A stretch of 64,000 nucleotides of DNA from Nitrosomonas sp. HPC101. GTDB taxonomy: Bacteria; Pseudomonadota; Gammaproteobacteria; Burkholderiales; Nitrosomonadaceae. Of the stretch, positions 19,042-28,747 are shown piece by piece. How positions within the stretch are numbered: position 1 is the stretch's first letter; every line of letters begins with the position of its first letter. The translations under genes and the position numbers were made by a program. Below the pieces are notes generated by a model, which did not search any database, was not told the origin of the DNA, and saw only the letters and a list, made by a program, of their open reading frames with translations. Location: positions 310,001 through 374,000 of the forward strand of contig NZ_QRCC01000010.1 in assembly GCF_009833125.1 (NCBI RefSeq), in the 5' to 3' direction.

Positions 19042-20307
19042 TCAGAGTTGTCGTTTCTGCGTTCCTATCAAGTGTAGCGAATCCTGTCTGCTCTGGTTAT
19101 GCAAATGCCACTTGCGAACCATGATCATGGTGGAAGATACGAATAATCCAAACAGGGCGATTACGATATAAATGTGCACATCGAACCAGATCAGCAGTGC
19201 GTACAGCGACAACATGGCAAGAATGCCAAGGTTTTCATTGAAATTCTGCACTGCAATAGAATGTCCGGCACCCATCAGAATATGTCCACGATGTTGCAGC
19301 AGGGCATTCATGGGCACTACAAAGAACCCAGCCAGTCCGCCAATTATGGTTAGCAGAATAACAGCAGACCAGATATCCCGGACTGTGACGATGAGAATCA
19401 CCACGATGCCCATAATAATCCCCAAAGGAATGACATCCAGTGACCGGCGTAGTGAAACCAGCTTCGCCGCCAGAATAGCGCCTAATGCAATACCAACTGC
19501 CACAACACCTTGCAGTAGTGCGGCCTTGTTGAGCGCATAGCCAAGTGCCACTTCGGCCCATTTCAACACGATGAACTGCAGTGTCGCCCCCGCCCCCCAG
19601 AACAGGGTTGTAACTGTCAGCGAAATCTGACCAAGCTTGTCAAGCCATAGTAGTTTTACGCAATGCACAAAATTGTGAAACAGGAAAACCGGATTTTTTT
19701 TGAGTATCCGATGATCAATTCCAGTATCAGGTATAAATAGATTGGTAATGGCAGCAATGATGTAGAACAGCATAATGATCACGATACTGGCGTCTACAGC
19801 GGTATTGATCAGAGGAAGGTTTGCAGCAAGCAGGGTGGAAGCAACAGAAGGAGTAATGAGCAGTCCTCCAATGACTGTACCGAGAATGATTGACGCAACT
19901 GTCAGTCCTTCCATCCAGCCGTTGGCAATGACCAGTTTCTCCGGAGGCAGAAGTTCGGTAAGGATGCCGTATTTTGCCGGGGAGTAAGCTGCTGCTCCTA
20001 ATCCGACGATTGCGTATGCACCCAGTGCGGAAAACTGATGTGCAGCCAGAAACAGCAGGATACAGCCGATAATTTTGATTGAGTTACTGATGAACATGAC
20101 CCAGCCCTTGGCCATGGAATCTGCGAATGCACCAACAAGAGGTGCGAGCAATACATAAAATAATACGAATACGAATTTGAGCATGGGAGTGAGATACTCG
20201 GGAGCATGCAGATCAATCAGCAAGGCGATAGCCACAACCAGCAGAGCATTATCTGCCAGCGATGAAAAAAACTGCGCTCCCATGATGATATAAAATCCAC
20301 GTCCCAA
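19042..20307 (-). CDS. lplT: MFS lysophospholipid transporter, LplT-like
   Basis: A 421-residue MFS protein with about 12 membrane segments. The start QFFSSLADNALLVVAIALL and the loop GAAAYSPAKYGILTELLPPE match LplT, which moves lysophospholipids from the outer to the inner face of the inner membrane for reacylation. The usual partner Aas is not adjacent; a PlsC-type acyltransferase lies 8 kb away. The start is TTG at 20307, seven nt after AAAGGAG. The ATG at 20283 is the alternative. Confidence 0.85.
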   Translation of the reverse strand: MGRGFYIIMGAQFFSSLADNALLVVAIALLIDLHAPEYLTPMLKFVFVLFYVLLAPLVGAFADSMAKGWVMFISNSIKIIGCILLFLAAHQFSALGAYAIVGLGAAAYSPAKYGILTELLPPEKLVIANGWMEGLTVASIILGTVIGGLLITPSVASTLLAANLPLINTAVDASIVIIMLFYIIAAITNLFIPDTGIDHRILKKNPVFLFHNFVHCVKLLWLDKLGQISLTVTTLFWGAGATLQFIVLKWAEVALGYALNKAALLQGVVAVGIALGAILAAKLVSLRRSLDVIPLGIIMGIVVILIVTVRDIWSAVILLTIIGGLAGFFVVPMNALLQHRGHILMGAGHSIAVQNFNENLGILAMLSLYALLIWFDVHIYIVIALFGLFVSSTMIMVRKWHLHNQSRQDSLHLIGTQKRQL

Positions 20308-20646
20308 ACCGTTCTCCTTTCCTGCTTGTCAATAACCTGAAAACCTGATTCTGCCTTTTCTGCGCCAGGCTTTTTTGGCACAGCGGCTTTTATATCATGA
20401 AAATTGTACCGAGCGTATTTCGGCTTTTTAAAGTTTTCGGATTCTACGCGGAAAGATATAGTTTCAAGGCAGTATTGAGCCACGTTATTAGTAAAATTGA
20501 CAGTAAGGATGCTTCAAATCCTGCATATTTTTCGATACAAATCTGTTGATCAGAGCAAAAAATTTTGAATCATCCCGTCCTGTTATTTTTATACTGGAGG
20601 GGTTGAATGAAATTTTGTTTTGCATATTTGTGAAAGGAGGAAAATA
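20308..20646. promoter_or_regulatory. Intergenic region with promoter toward the carbonic anhydrase unit
   Basis: About 340 nt between the divergent lplT and the small secreted protein gene. TTGAAT (20565-20570) and TTTATA (20588-20593) are 17 nt apart, a fair sigma-70 promoter reading rightward. A second TTGACA lies near 20498 without a well-spaced -10. Nothing protein-like is seen in the rest. Confidence 0.45.
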
Positions 20647-20892
20647 ATGCGTATTAAGCTTGTTCTGGTTGCCGTGCTGAGTTTAAGTATTTCTTGTTTT
20701 GCTGAATCGGGGGAAGATCAATCCAAACCATTACCTGCTGCTGATCAGGTCGGGAATATTTCGACCGGGAATGAGCAACCGGTACAGATTAAGGTGGAAA
20801 AGAAAAAAAGCAAATCACAACCATCACAAGAAGAAATCAACGTGGATAAACAATCTTTGATGATCGACTATTGCAGAAAACATACCTGCTGA
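20647..20892 (+). CDS. Small secreted protein of unknown function
   Basis: An 81-residue protein. The first about 19 residues (MRIKLVLVAVLSLSISCFA) are a typical signal peptide ending in an Ala-type cleavage site. The mature part is short, hydrophilic, lysine- and glutamine-rich (VEKKKSKSQPSQEE) and ends in CRKHTC, so the last six residues contain two cysteines. I recognise no family. The ATG at 20647 follows AAAGGAGG, a strong site; the longer frame from 20620 would translate that site. It ends 27 nt before the carbonic anhydrase gene, so it is probably co-transcribed and periplasmic. Confidence 0.75.
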   Translation: MRIKLVLVAVLSLSISCFAESGEDQSKPLPAADQVGNISTGNEQPVQIKVEKKKSKSQPSQEEINVDKQSLMIDYCRKHTC

Positions 20893-20919
20893 TTCAATAA
20901 CTATGACAGGAATAAACTC

Positions 20920-21717
20920 GTGAAAACTAACATACTGGTAAGTCTGGCCTCTATAATCTTTACAGGTTACGTAACCATGGCAGTTTCTGCCCCACCTCAC
21001 TGGTCTTATGAGGAAGAACCTCACTGGGGAGCGCTTGAAGATGCATCTCAGGTAGTACCATTACGCTATCCCTATGCGGAATGTGGCATAGGCACACATC
21101 AGTCTCCGGTCGATCTGGCAAATGCACGGATCGTGAAGTCCGGACCATTGAACAAGCTCATGGCACGGTATGGTATTGACACGCCATCCTTCATTAATAC
21201 GGGGCATGCCATACAAGTGAATACTTCCCCGGATTTCACGGGCGGATTAAAAGTCGGGAAGGAATTACTGCCGCTGATTCAACTGCATTTTCATGAACCG
21301 AGCGAACATGTTTTCGGGGATAAAAAATTTCCTGCGGAATTACATTTTGTACATGTCAGTCAGGATGGAAAAATTGCAGTACTGGCTGTGACCATCAATA
21401 TCGGGGAAGAGAATGCAGTGTTCCAGACCATTCTGGATAATATGCCGTACGGAAGTGGCGAAGAAAATTCGACTTCAGGGGTCAGGTTCAAACTATCGAA
21501 CCTGTTACCGTCAGGGATCAATACAGCCAATCTGGAATATCTAACGCTGGCAGGTTCACTGACGACCCCTCCTTGCAGCGAAGGTGTGCAATGGTATGTT
21601 CTGACAAAATCGATCGCAATTTCGTCAGCTCAACTGGAGCAAATGAAAACTTTTTACAGCAATAATGCCAGGTCGGTGCAAAGTTTGAATGAAAGATCGG
21701 TTCTTTCAAACCGGTAG
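20920..21717 (+). CDS. Periplasmic alpha-type carbonic anhydrase
   Basis: A 265-residue alpha carbonic anhydrase that interconverts CO2 and bicarbonate. A signal peptide (about 1-24) is followed by HWSYEEEPHWG. The Zn ligands are H123 and H125 in QLHFHEPSEH and H142 in AELHFVHVSQDG. The proton-shuttle His equivalent is in NTGHAIQV, and the active-site floor is SLTTPPCSEGVQW. Two cysteines (C55 and the one in PPCSEG) match the disulfide of bacterial forms. The start is GTG at 20920, with ACAGGA ahead. In an autotroph a periplasmic enzyme would help supply inorganic carbon; that role is inferred. Confidence 0.94.
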   Translation: MKTNILVSLASIIFTGYVTMAVSAPPHWSYEEEPHWGALEDASQVVPLRYPYAECGIGTHQSPVDLANARIVKSGPLNKLMARYGIDTPSFINTGHAIQVNTSPDFTGGLKVGKELLPLIQLHFHEPSEHVFGDKKFPAELHFVHVSQDGKIAVLAVTINIGEENAVFQTILDNMPYGSGEENSTSGVRFKLSNLLPSGINTANLEYLTLAGSLTTPPCSEGVQWYVLTKSIAISSAQLEQMKTFYSNNARSVQSLNERSVLSNR

Positions 21718-21746
21718 CCCGATTATGCTATAAATTATATTTCCTA

Positions 21747-21780
21747 CTTCCCCGGCAAACTGCTCTGGCATCCGGGGAAG
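21747..21780 (+). terminator. Stem-loop downstream of carbonic anhydrase
   Basis: CTTCCCCGG (21747-21755) and CCGGGGAAG (21772-21780) form a perfect 9-bp stem with a 16-nt loop, 30 nt after the carbonic anhydrase stop. There is no T-run after it, so it may protect the 3' end or terminate weakly. Confidence 0.45.
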
Positions 21781-21903
21781 ACGCATTGTTTATCCGGATT
21801 TTGCTCAATTGCAGCAACTCAATTGCATCAATTTACATGGATGCCGGCTCGCCAAGCTACGGATTAAGCCTGACTTTTCCGTTTTTTCCGGATAGCTCCC
21901 ACC

Positions 21904-21933
21904 TTGTCTTAATATCCCAAGCTGGAGTATAGT
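21904..21933 (+). promoter_or_regulatory. Candidate promoter of the gcv operon
   Basis: TTGTCT (21904-21909) and TATAGT (21928-21933) with an 18-nt spacer. Transcription from here would include both riboswitch aptamers and a leader of about 445 nt before gcvT. Not proven. Confidence 0.4.
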
Positions 21934-21960
21934 TCGACCTGCTGATATTTCATCCAGGCA

Positions 21961-22040
21961 GGAGAGTGCGTCGTGTCTGAACAAAAACGACGTTACCGAA
22001 GGCGTAACCCCCCGGAATCGCTCAGGTGTGGCTGCAGAAA
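21961..22040 (+). promoter_or_regulatory. Glycine riboswitch, decayed upstream aptamer
   Basis: The order of parts is that of a glycine aptamer: GGAGAG, a perfect P3 helix CGTCGT (21969-21974) with ACGACG (21987-21992), the core TACCGAAGGCGTAA, then ATCGCTCAGGT and CAGAAA. But the P2 3' strand is CGCTC rather than CTCTC, P3b is cut to CC/GG, and the AAAAGGACAGAG segment is altered. No clear P1 is seen. It looks like a degraded partner of the downstream aptamer. Confidence 0.65.
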
Positions 22041-22203
22041 CCCGTTCAGAACTTGATCAGGGAGGCAGCGCAAGGCAGAATGAATGGAAAAGTGGAGCAT
22101 AGAAGTGTGTGACATTTTGAGTTCGATTTTTTAGCCGCAATGCGCCGCCATCTGATTGGAATTGAACAGCTTTCAGGGCTTGAGTAACTGCTTGTGATCG
22201 GCA

Positions 22204-22288
22204 ATCTGGAGAGTGCTGAAATAATTTCAGCCACCGAAGGGGCATGCGGAAGATATCCGTAAAACTCTCAGGTAAAAGGACAGAGGGG
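22204..22288 (+). promoter_or_regulatory. Glycine riboswitch, canonical aptamer upstream of gcvT
   Basis: All conserved parts of the gcvT aptamer are present: P1 TCTG/CAGA, P2 GAGAG (22209-22213) with CTCTC (22265-22269), P3 GCTGAA/TTCAGC, the core CACCGAAGGGGCA, P3b GCGGA/TCCGT, and AAACTCTCAGGTAAAAGGAC then AGAGG. It lies 100 nt before the gcvT start. The class binds glycine and in most Gram-negative cases turns on glycine cleavage genes. The gcvT ribosome site can pair with the P2 3' strand, which suggests control of translation. Confidence 0.93.
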
Positions 22289-22387
22289 ATAGTTGATGTC
22301 TGGTGGCCGCTGCAGCCATGAATAATATTGCATGGATGCAGAAATAGCACAGGTAAAAACTTTCCTTTTACTTTTGAGAGAGAATAA

Positions 22388-23479
22388 ATGCTGAAGACGA
22401 CTCCCCTGAATGCAGCACACCGTGCCATGCACGCAAAAATGGTGGATTTTGGTGGCTGGGATATGCCCCTGCATTACGGCTCCCAGCTGGATGAGCACCA
22501 TTCCGTCAGACGTGATGCCGGCATGTTTGATGTCTCCCATATGTTGACAGTTGATCTTCGCGGTGAAACTGTTCGTCAGTTTCTGCGAGGACTGGTCGCA
22601 AACAATATTGATAAACTTACCCTTCCTGGCAAGGCGCTCTATACCTGTATGCTGAATCCGGATGGTGGAATTATCGATGATCTGATTATTTATTTCCTGT
22701 CCGAATCCTGGTTCCGTCTGGTGGTCAATGCTGGTACAGCGGATAAGGATATTGACTGGATTACCCTGCAATCCAGACAGCATGTATCTGATTTGACTAT
22801 TACCCCGCGTCGTGATCTCGCCATGATTGCTGTACAGGGGCCGAATGCACGCACAAAAGTATGGACTGTTATCCCGGGTTCCAAAGCGGCCTCGGAGGAC
22901 CTGAAGCCGTTCCAGTCGGTAACATTTGACAACTATTTCATCGCGCGTACCGGCTATACTGGTGAGGATGGCTTTGAAATTACACTGCCGGTCGATGAGG
23001 CTGAAGCTTTCTGGCACAAGCTGCACGTAGCGGGTGTGGCTCCAGCTGGTCTAGGGGCACGTGATACCCTGCGTCTGGAAGCAGGTATGAATCTTTACGG
23101 CCATGATATGGATGAAACAACCAGCCCGCTCGAGTCCGGGTTGACATGGACAGTAGACCTGAAAAGCGAGCGTGATTTTATCGGCAAACAGGCTCTGCTC
23201 AAACAGCCGGTTAATCAGCAACTGGTAGGGCTGGTTCTGCTGGATAAGGGAATACTGCGTAACCACCAGAAAATTATTACGCAGCACGAGGGCGCCACGG
23301 GCGAAGGAGAAATTACCAGTGGTGGATTTTCACCTACTTTAAATCAGTCAATTGCATTGGCTCGTATTCCGGTCGGAATTGCTGCGGGAGAGCAGGTGCA
23401 CGTTGTTGTGCGGGATAAGCAGCTTGCAGCAAAAATCGTTAAATACCCGTTTGTACGCAACGGCCAGGCGCTGATCTGA
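22388..23479 (+). CDS. gcvT: Glycine cleavage system T protein (aminomethyltransferase)
   Basis: A 363-residue tetrahydrofolate-dependent aminomethyltransferase. It takes the aminomethyl group from GcvH and makes 5,10-methylene-THF and ammonia. The folate-binding fold shows [14 protein letters not shown] and [12 protein letters not shown] early, [13 protein letters not shown] mid, and [19 protein letters not shown] for the conserved Arg and Asp region. The start has TGAGAGAG just ahead, which is also the likely riboswitch target. It is the first gene of gcvT-H-PA-PB. Confidence 0.96.
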   Translation: MLKTTPLNAAHRAMHAKMVDFGGWDMPLHYGSQLDEHHSVRRDAGMFDVSHMLTVDLRGETVRQFLRGLVANNIDKLTLPGKALYTCMLNPDGGIIDDLIIYFLSESWFRLVVNAGTADKDIDWITLQSRQHVSDLTITPRRDLAMIAVQGPNARTKVWTVIPGSKAASEDLKPFQSVTFDNYFIARTGYTGEDGFEITLPVDEAEAFWHKLHVAGVAPAGLGARDTLRLEAGMNLYGHDMDETTSPLESGLTWTVDLKSERDFIGKQALLKQPVNQQLVGLVLLDKGILRNHQKIITQHEGATGEGEITSGGFSPTLNQSIALARIPVGIAAGEQVHVVVRDKQLAAKIVKYPFVRNGQALI

Positions 23480-23550
23480 TTTTTTGTAAAGATATTGCAG
23501 ATAAAGATATTTTAAATTTTTAGACCTAAATTTTTGGGAGTTACGGATAA

Positions 23551-23934
23551 ATGAGCGTTCCAACAGAGCTGAAATATGCAAAATCACACGAATGGATCAG
23601 ATTGGAAGCCGACGGTACTGTTACGGTAGGTATCACTCAGCATGCCCAGGAATTGCTGGGAGATATGGTGTTCGTTGAATTACCCAAGGTAGGGCGCACT
23701 CTGGCGCAAGGTGAAGATTGTGCAGTGGTGGAATCCGTCAAGGCGGCATCAGATATTTATGCACCGATTGGAGGAGAAGTCATTGCTGTCAACGCCGCGG
23801 TGGAATCCTCTCCGGAAAAAATAAATGAAGACAGCTATTCAGCCTGGCTGTTTAACCTTAAGCCGGCCAATACTGCTGAAATCAATGGATTACTCGATGC
23901 TGACGAGTATGAAAAACTGCTGGAGAGTGAGTGA
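23551..23934 (+). CDS. gcvH: Glycine cleavage system H protein
   Basis: A 127-residue lipoyl carrier that shuttles the aminomethyl group between P, T and L proteins. The lipoylation site is [14 protein letters not shown], with K64 as the modified lysine. [18 protein letters not shown] near the N-terminus and [14 protein letters not shown] near the C-terminus are family marks. TGGGAG lies ahead of the ATG. The gap after gcvT is 71 nt. Confidence 0.97.
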   Translation: MSVPTELKYAKSHEWIRLEADGTVTVGITQHAQELLGDMVFVELPKVGRTLAQGEDCAVVESVKAASDIYAPIGGEVIAVNAAVESSPEKINEDSYSAWLFNLKPANTAEINGLLDADEYEKLLESE

Positions 23935-24076
23935 TACACCTGGCAGACTGTTGCAAAACAGAGCGAGGATGACTGGCTGCAAGGCGCATATTTTTCACAG
24001 CCTGCTAAAGCTTGCAGTCAACAGACGAACAGACATAACCTTTTTATGAGTTTTTCCGGATAAATTACAGCCAATC

Positions 24077-25432
24077 ATGCCCTTTATTCCCCATACAGAA
24101 GAAGATGTAGCAGAAATGCTCGCCAGCATTGGTGCTGCATCCATAGACGAACTATTCGATGAAATACCTACCGAGCTCAAAAACGGTCAATTAACCCAGG
24201 TACCGGTCGGCATGAGCGAAATGGAAATTTCGCGCCTCATGTACGAACGTGCGCAGCAAGACGGATTCTATCTCAGCTTTATTGGTGCAGGTGCCTACGA
24301 GCACCATATTCCGGCGGCAGTCTGGCAGATAACGACCCGGGGGGAATTTTATTCTTCCTATACGCCGTATCAGGCAGAGGCCAGTCAGGGCACATTACAG
24401 CTGCTCTATGAATACCAGACCATGATGGCATCACTGACTGGCATGGATGTGTCCAATGCCAGTCTGTATGACGGAGCTTCTGCGCTGGCCGAAGCCGCCC
24501 TGATGGCTGTGCGTCAGCACAAATCATCCAGACGGATTCTGATTCCTCAGACAGTGCATCCGGTTTATCGCCGTGTGGTTCGCACCATTGTCAGAAATCA
24601 GGCCATTGAAGTGGTTGAAGTACCGTATGATCCTGCGACCGGGCAAGTGACCATTGATCAGCTTGATCAGTTTGCACAGGAAGAATTTGCTGCATTGATC
24701 ATTCCCCAACCCAATTTCTTTGGTGTGCTGGAACAGGTCGATATGCTGGCTGACTGGGCGCATGACAAGCAATCCCTGGCCATTGCGGTGGTTAACCCAA
24801 CTGCGCTTGCCATGTTGAAACCTCCTGGAGAATGGGGCCGTCAGGGAGCGGATATCGCTGTCGGAGAAGGTCAGCCCCTGGGTATTCCACTCTCCAGTGG
24901 CGGGCCCTATTTTGGTTTCATGGCCTGCAAACAGGAGCTGGTACGACAAATGCCGGGGCGGATTATCGGGCGGACGACCGACTTGGAAGGCAAGGAAGGC
25001 TTTGCCCTGACCTTGCAGGCAAGAGAACAACATATCCGTCGTTCAAAAGCAACTTCCAATATTTGTACCAATCAGGGATTGATGGTAACGGCAGCGACGA
25101 TTTACATGTCATTGCTGGGACCTGAAGGATTATATCGGGTGGCCGCCCAATCTCATGCAAATACCCTGGCGTTAGTGGAACGACTGGAGAAATTGCCGGG
25201 TGTAAAAAAAGCATTCCACAGCCCGTTCTTCCACGAAGCCGTACTGCAATTGTCTGTCCCGGCTGATCAGGTTCTGGACAAGCTCAGGGCACAAGGTGTG
25301 CTTGGTGGTGTATTACTTGAGAATTACTACCCGGATCTGAAGAACATGCTGCTGATTTGCGCAACGGAAACTAAAACAGCAGAAGATCTGGATAAATACA
25401 CTGAAGTGCTGCAACAGGCACTGACAGCCTGA
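24077..25432 (+). CDS. gcvPA: Glycine dehydrogenase (decarboxylating) subunit 1
   Basis: A 451-residue protein equal to the N-terminal half of P protein. The start [20 protein letters not shown] is typical, and [15 protein letters not shown] and [20 protein letters not shown] are conserved. Later [19 protein letters not shown] and [18 protein letters not shown] match the family. It works as a heterotetramer with gcvPB. The two-gene P protein is the form of many Gram-positives, archaea and some proteobacteria, unlike E. coli. The 142-nt gap after gcvH is gene-free. Confidence 0.96.
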   Translation: MPFIPHTEEDVAEMLASIGAASIDELFDEIPTELKNGQLTQVPVGMSEMEISRLMYERAQQDGFYLSFIGAGAYEHHIPAAVWQITTRGEFYSSYTPYQAEASQGTLQLLYEYQTMMASLTGMDVSNASLYDGASALAEAALMAVRQHKSSRRILIPQTVHPVYRRVVRTIVRNQAIEVVEVPYDPATGQVTIDQLDQFAQEEFAALIIPQPNFFGVLEQVDMLADWAHDKQSLAIAVVNPTALAMLKPPGEWGRQGADIAVGEGQPLGIPLSSGGPYFGFMACKQELVRQMPGRIIGRTTDLEGKEGFALTLQAREQHIRRSKATSNICTNQGLMVTAATIYMSLLGPEGLYRVAAQSHANTLALVERLEKLPGVKKAFHSPFFHEAVLQLSVPADQVLDKLRAQGVLGGVLLENYYPDLKNMLLICATETKTAEDLDKYTEVLQQALTA

Positions 25433-25507
25433 AATCAGGCGTAAATCGGAAGAGAACAGCGTTTGCCCGTTCTGCACTGAATTCAATCTCACCTATTAAG
25501 ATAAAAC

Positions 25508-26959
25508 ATGCTGATATTCGAACATTCCCGCAAGAATCGCCGGAATTATTCCCAGGCTCCGGCAGCTCGGCCGGCCAGAAACAATATTCCGGATAATCTG
25601 AAGCGCAGGTCCATCCCCCTGTTGCCTGAAGTTTCCGAAATGGATACGGTGCGTCACTATACCCGCCTATCCCAGAAAAACTTCTCGATAGATACGGAGT
25701 TTTATCCGCTCGGTTCCTGCACGATGAAATACAACCCGCGCGCCTGTAATGCGCTGGCCATGCTGCCGCAATTCCTGTCACGCCACCCGTTGGCACCCGA
25801 GGATACGGGACAGGGCTTCCTGGCATGTATGTATGAGCTGCAGGAAATCCTGAAAGATGTTACAGGCATGGCTGCGGTCAGTCTGACTTCCATGGCAGGG
25901 GCACAGGGTGAACTGATCGGTATCACGATGATTCGCGCCTATCATGAAGCACGCGGAGATACCGGGCGCACCGAAGTTATCATCCCGGATGCTGCGCATG
26001 GTACCAACCCGGCAACCGCTGTCATGTCTGGCTACAAGGTAATCGAGATTCCCACGAATCGCGATGGCGACGTGGACATGGACGCACTGAAAGCGGCAGT
26101 AGGCCCCAGAACAGCAGGTTTAATGCTGACCAACCCTTCCACACTGGGCGTTTTCGAGAAGAAAGTGGCGGAAATGAGCCGGATCGTGCATGAAGCCGGT
26201 GGCTTGCTGTATTACGATGGCGCTAACCTGAATGCGGTGCTGGGTAAAGTCAAACCGGGTGATATGGGGTTTGATGTCATTCATATGAATCTGCATAAAA
26301 CCTTCTCGACCCCTCATGGGGGTGGAGGACCGGGTGCAGCACCGGTAGGTGTGGCGGATTGCCTGCTGCCTTATTTGCCAATCCCCATTGTGGCGCATGA
26401 GCAGGGTGTTTATCGCTGGCTGACAGAAAAAGACCGCCCGCAATCCATTGGCCGTTTATCCGCGCATATGGGGAATGCAGGTGTGTTGTTGCGTGCTTAT
26501 ATTTACGTTCGGTTGCTGGGCGCAGAAGGCATGTTCCGGATTGCGGAATATGCAACGCTCAACGCTAACTATCTGATGGCGGAATTGCGCAAACTGGGCT
26601 TTGAGATTGCCTATCCTGATCGCCGTGCCAGTCATGAATTCATTGTCACGATGAAGGAAATCAAGGACAGAACCGGGGTAACTGCCATGCACCTGGCCAA
26701 GCGCCTGCTCGACAAAGGTTTTCATGCGCCCACCGTCTATTTCCCGCTACTGGTGCCGGAATGTTTGCTGATCGAGCCGGCTGAAACCGAATCCAAAGAA
26801 ACACTGGACCGTTTCGTTGTCGCGATGAAGGAGATTCTGGATGAAATTGATACCCAGCCGGAAATGGTCAAGGCAGCACCTCATAATATGCCGCTGCGGA
26901 AAATAGATGATGTTAAGGCTGCCCGTGAACTTGATCTGGTATGGAATCCGGCGGGTTGA
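25508..26959 (+). CDS. gcvPB: Glycine dehydrogenase (decarboxylating) subunit 2
   Basis: A 483-residue protein with the PLP site of P protein. The PLP lysine is about K264 in [33 protein letters not shown] and [16 protein letters not shown] are family motifs. It binds glycine, releases CO2 and passes the aminomethyl group to GcvH. It starts 75 nt after gcvPA. The C-terminal WNPAG matches the usual end. Confidence 0.96.
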   Translation: MLIFEHSRKNRRNYSQAPAARPARNNIPDNLKRRSIPLLPEVSEMDTVRHYTRLSQKNFSIDTEFYPLGSCTMKYNPRACNALAMLPQFLSRHPLAPEDTGQGFLACMYELQEILKDVTGMAAVSLTSMAGAQGELIGITMIRAYHEARGDTGRTEVIIPDAAHGTNPATAVMSGYKVIEIPTNRDGDVDMDALKAAVGPRTAGLMLTNPSTLGVFEKKVAEMSRIVHEAGGLLYYDGANLNAVLGKVKPGDMGFDVIHMNLHKTFSTPHGGGGPGAAPVGVADCLLPYLPIPIVAHEQGVYRWLTEKDRPQSIGRLSAHMGNAGVLLRAYIYVRLLGAEGMFRIAEYATLNANYLMAELRKLGFEIAYPDRRASHEFIVTMKEIKDRTGVTAMHLAKRLLDKGFHAPTVYFPLLVPECLLIEPAETESKETLDRFVVAMKEILDEIDTQPEMVKAAPHNMPLRKIDDVKAARELDLVWNPAG

Positions 26960-26995
26960 TCCGCCGTTTCATGCACATGATAATCTTGAGCTGAT

Positions 26996-27931
26996 ATGCA
27001 TACACTGATTTGTGGCTCCATCGCCTACGACACAATCATGGTATTTGAAGACCGTTTCAAGCGCCATATTCTTCCGGACAAGATCCATGTTTTGAATGTG
27101 GCGTTTCTGGTGCCCGAAATGCGCCGGGAATTTGGCGGTTGTGCAGCAAATATTGCTTATAATCTGCAGATGCTGGAAGGCAAGGGGCTGATCATGGCGA
27201 CAGCCGGAAGTGATTTTCAACCCTATGCCTACCGGCTGGAAAAGCTTGGACTGGCACAGACGCATATTCGCCAGATACAGGATACGTTTACGGCACAGGC
27301 GTTTATTACCACTGACCTGGACGATAATCAGATCACAGCTTTTCATCCGGGTGCCATGAATTTTTCACACCAGAACAGTGTGAAGGATACTGTGGACGTG
27401 AGCCTGGGCATTATCGCCCCGGATGGCCGGGAAGGCATGCTGGCGCATGCCCGGGAGTTTCATGAAGCCGGAATCCCATTCGTGTTTGACCCCGGTCAGG
27501 GAATGCCGATGTTTAACGGAGATGAACTGCTCGACTTTGTTGAAAAAGCGGATTACATTGCGGTGAATGATTATGAGGCTCAGTTGCTGCAATCCCTTAC
27601 TGGCTATACGCTGAACAAGCTGGCTAGCCGAGTCAACGCACTGGTCGAGACCAAAGGAGCGGAAGGTTCAGTGATTTACGCACAGGGCAAACAATTCCGG
27701 ATACCAGCTGTGCGCCCTCAGAAAGTGATTGATCCCACGGGCTGCGGAGACGCCTATCGCGCTGGATTACTCTACGGCATCGCCCAGGGTATGGATTGGC
27801 AGGAAGTCGGACAACTTGCTTCACTCATGGGCACGTTGAAAATTGCGAGTCGTGGTGGCCAGAATCATCGCTATGAGCGTAATGAGATCGGCCAGCGCTA
27901 CCTTGAATCTTTTGGCAGCCGTCTATTTTAG
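26996..27931 (+). CDS. PfkB-family carbohydrate/nucleoside kinase
   Basis: A 311-residue ribokinase-fold kinase. The N-terminal ICGSIAYDTIM and EFGGCAANIAYNLQMLEG form the substrate site; the C-terminal signature DPTGCGDAYRAGLLYGIAQG (about 245-264) carries the catalytic Asp and the anion hole. Proteins of this shape in betaproteobacteria are often called adenosine kinase-like or fructokinase-like; the substrate cannot be fixed here. It follows gcvPB by 36 nt, but the functional link is not obvious. A plsC-type gene follows 12 nt after its stop. Confidence 0.85.
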   Translation: MHTLICGSIAYDTIMVFEDRFKRHILPDKIHVLNVAFLVPEMRREFGGCAANIAYNLQMLEGKGLIMATAGSDFQPYAYRLEKLGLAQTHIRQIQDTFTAQAFITTDLDDNQITAFHPGAMNFSHQNSVKDTVDVSLGIIAPDGREGMLAHAREFHEAGIPFVFDPGQGMPMFNGDELLDFVEKADYIAVNDYEAQLLQSLTGYTLNKLASRVNALVETKGAEGSVIYAQGKQFRIPAVRPQKVIDPTGCGDAYRAGLLYGIAQGMDWQEVGQLASLMGTLKIASRGGQNHRYERNEIGQRYLESFGSRLF

Positions 27932-27943
27932 AATCTGTTCGCC

Positions 27944-28747
27944 GTGGCTGTAACCCGGGTTAACAAACTGGTCAGAAGTGCCCGGTTTATCAGGTTGATG
28001 CTGCATATTGCTGCTGGGTTGCTGCAATCGCTGACTCTTCCCTGTGTCGATACAGCCCGGCGAAATCGCATGATCCAGAAATGGGCACAGAAATTTCTTC
28101 ATATCCTGAATGTAAAGCTGTCTTCCAGCGGTACCCTGCCTGCCTGTCATCGGCAGGGTATGCTTCTGGTGGCAAATCACACCTCGTGGCTGGATATCAT
28201 CATTATTCTGGCTGCATATCCTGTGCGCTTCGTTGCAAAGGCGGAAATCGGTTCCTGGCCCGCGCTGGGCTGGTTGTGCAGGAATGCCGGGACGCTGTTC
28301 ATTGAGCGTAAAAAACGAGGGGATACGCTGCGGATCAATCAGCAGGTAGGTGATATTCTGCAAGCCGGGGGGTCAGTCGCCCTGTTTCCCGAAGGTGCGA
28401 CCTGTAACGGTGAGGTGCTCCTGCATTTTCATGCTTCCCTGTTACAATCGGTTGTAACGACAGAAACGCTGCTGTGTCCAGTTGCGATTCGCTACAGTAA
28501 TCGCGATGGCTCACGGAATACAAGCGTGATCTATGTCGATGTAACAATAGTGCAATCCCTGATGCGGATACTGGCGGAGCCGGAGATTCAGGCGGAACTG
28601 ATTTTCAGAGAGCCCGTTCCCGGCGTAGGCAGAAATCGTCGTGAGCTGGCGCGTCTGGCAGAAAAGGCCATTGCCCAGACATTATCACTCAGGGTTGTGC
28701 ACACGGTACCTGAAATACCTTTCTATCCTCCAGACGAACGGCCGTAA
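27944..28747 (+). CDS. 1-acyl-glycerol-3-phosphate acyltransferase family protein (PlsC-like)
   Basis: A 267-residue acyltransferase of the PlsC family, which adds an acyl chain to lysophospholipid or related acceptors at the inner membrane. The catalytic NHxxxxD motif is ANHTSWLDII, the substrate motif is FPEGATCNG, and GTLFIERKKRGD is the third block. An N-terminal hydrophobic stretch is a likely anchor. The start is GTG at 27944, 12 nt after the kinase stop. The last 59 nt overlap the 3' end of apaH on the other strand, unusual for two housekeeping genes. Confidence 0.88.
   Translation: MAVTRVNKLVRSARFIRLMLHIAAGLLQSLTLPCVDTARRNRMIQKWAQKFLHILNVKLSSSGTLPACHRQGMLLVANHTSWLDIIIILAAYPVRFVAKAEIGSWPALGWLCRNAGTLFIERKKRGDTLRINQQVGDILQAGGSVALFPEGATCNGEVLLHFHASLLQSVVTTETLLCPVAIRYSNRDGSRNTSVIYVDVTIVQSLMRILAEPEIQAELIFREPVPGVGRNRRELARLAEKAIAQTLSLRVVHTVPEIPFYPPDERP

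Noticed and set aside
21804..21827. Direct repeat CTCAATTGCA twice, 14 nt apart
   Set aside because: Too short and isolated to suggest a site; no known regulator pattern.
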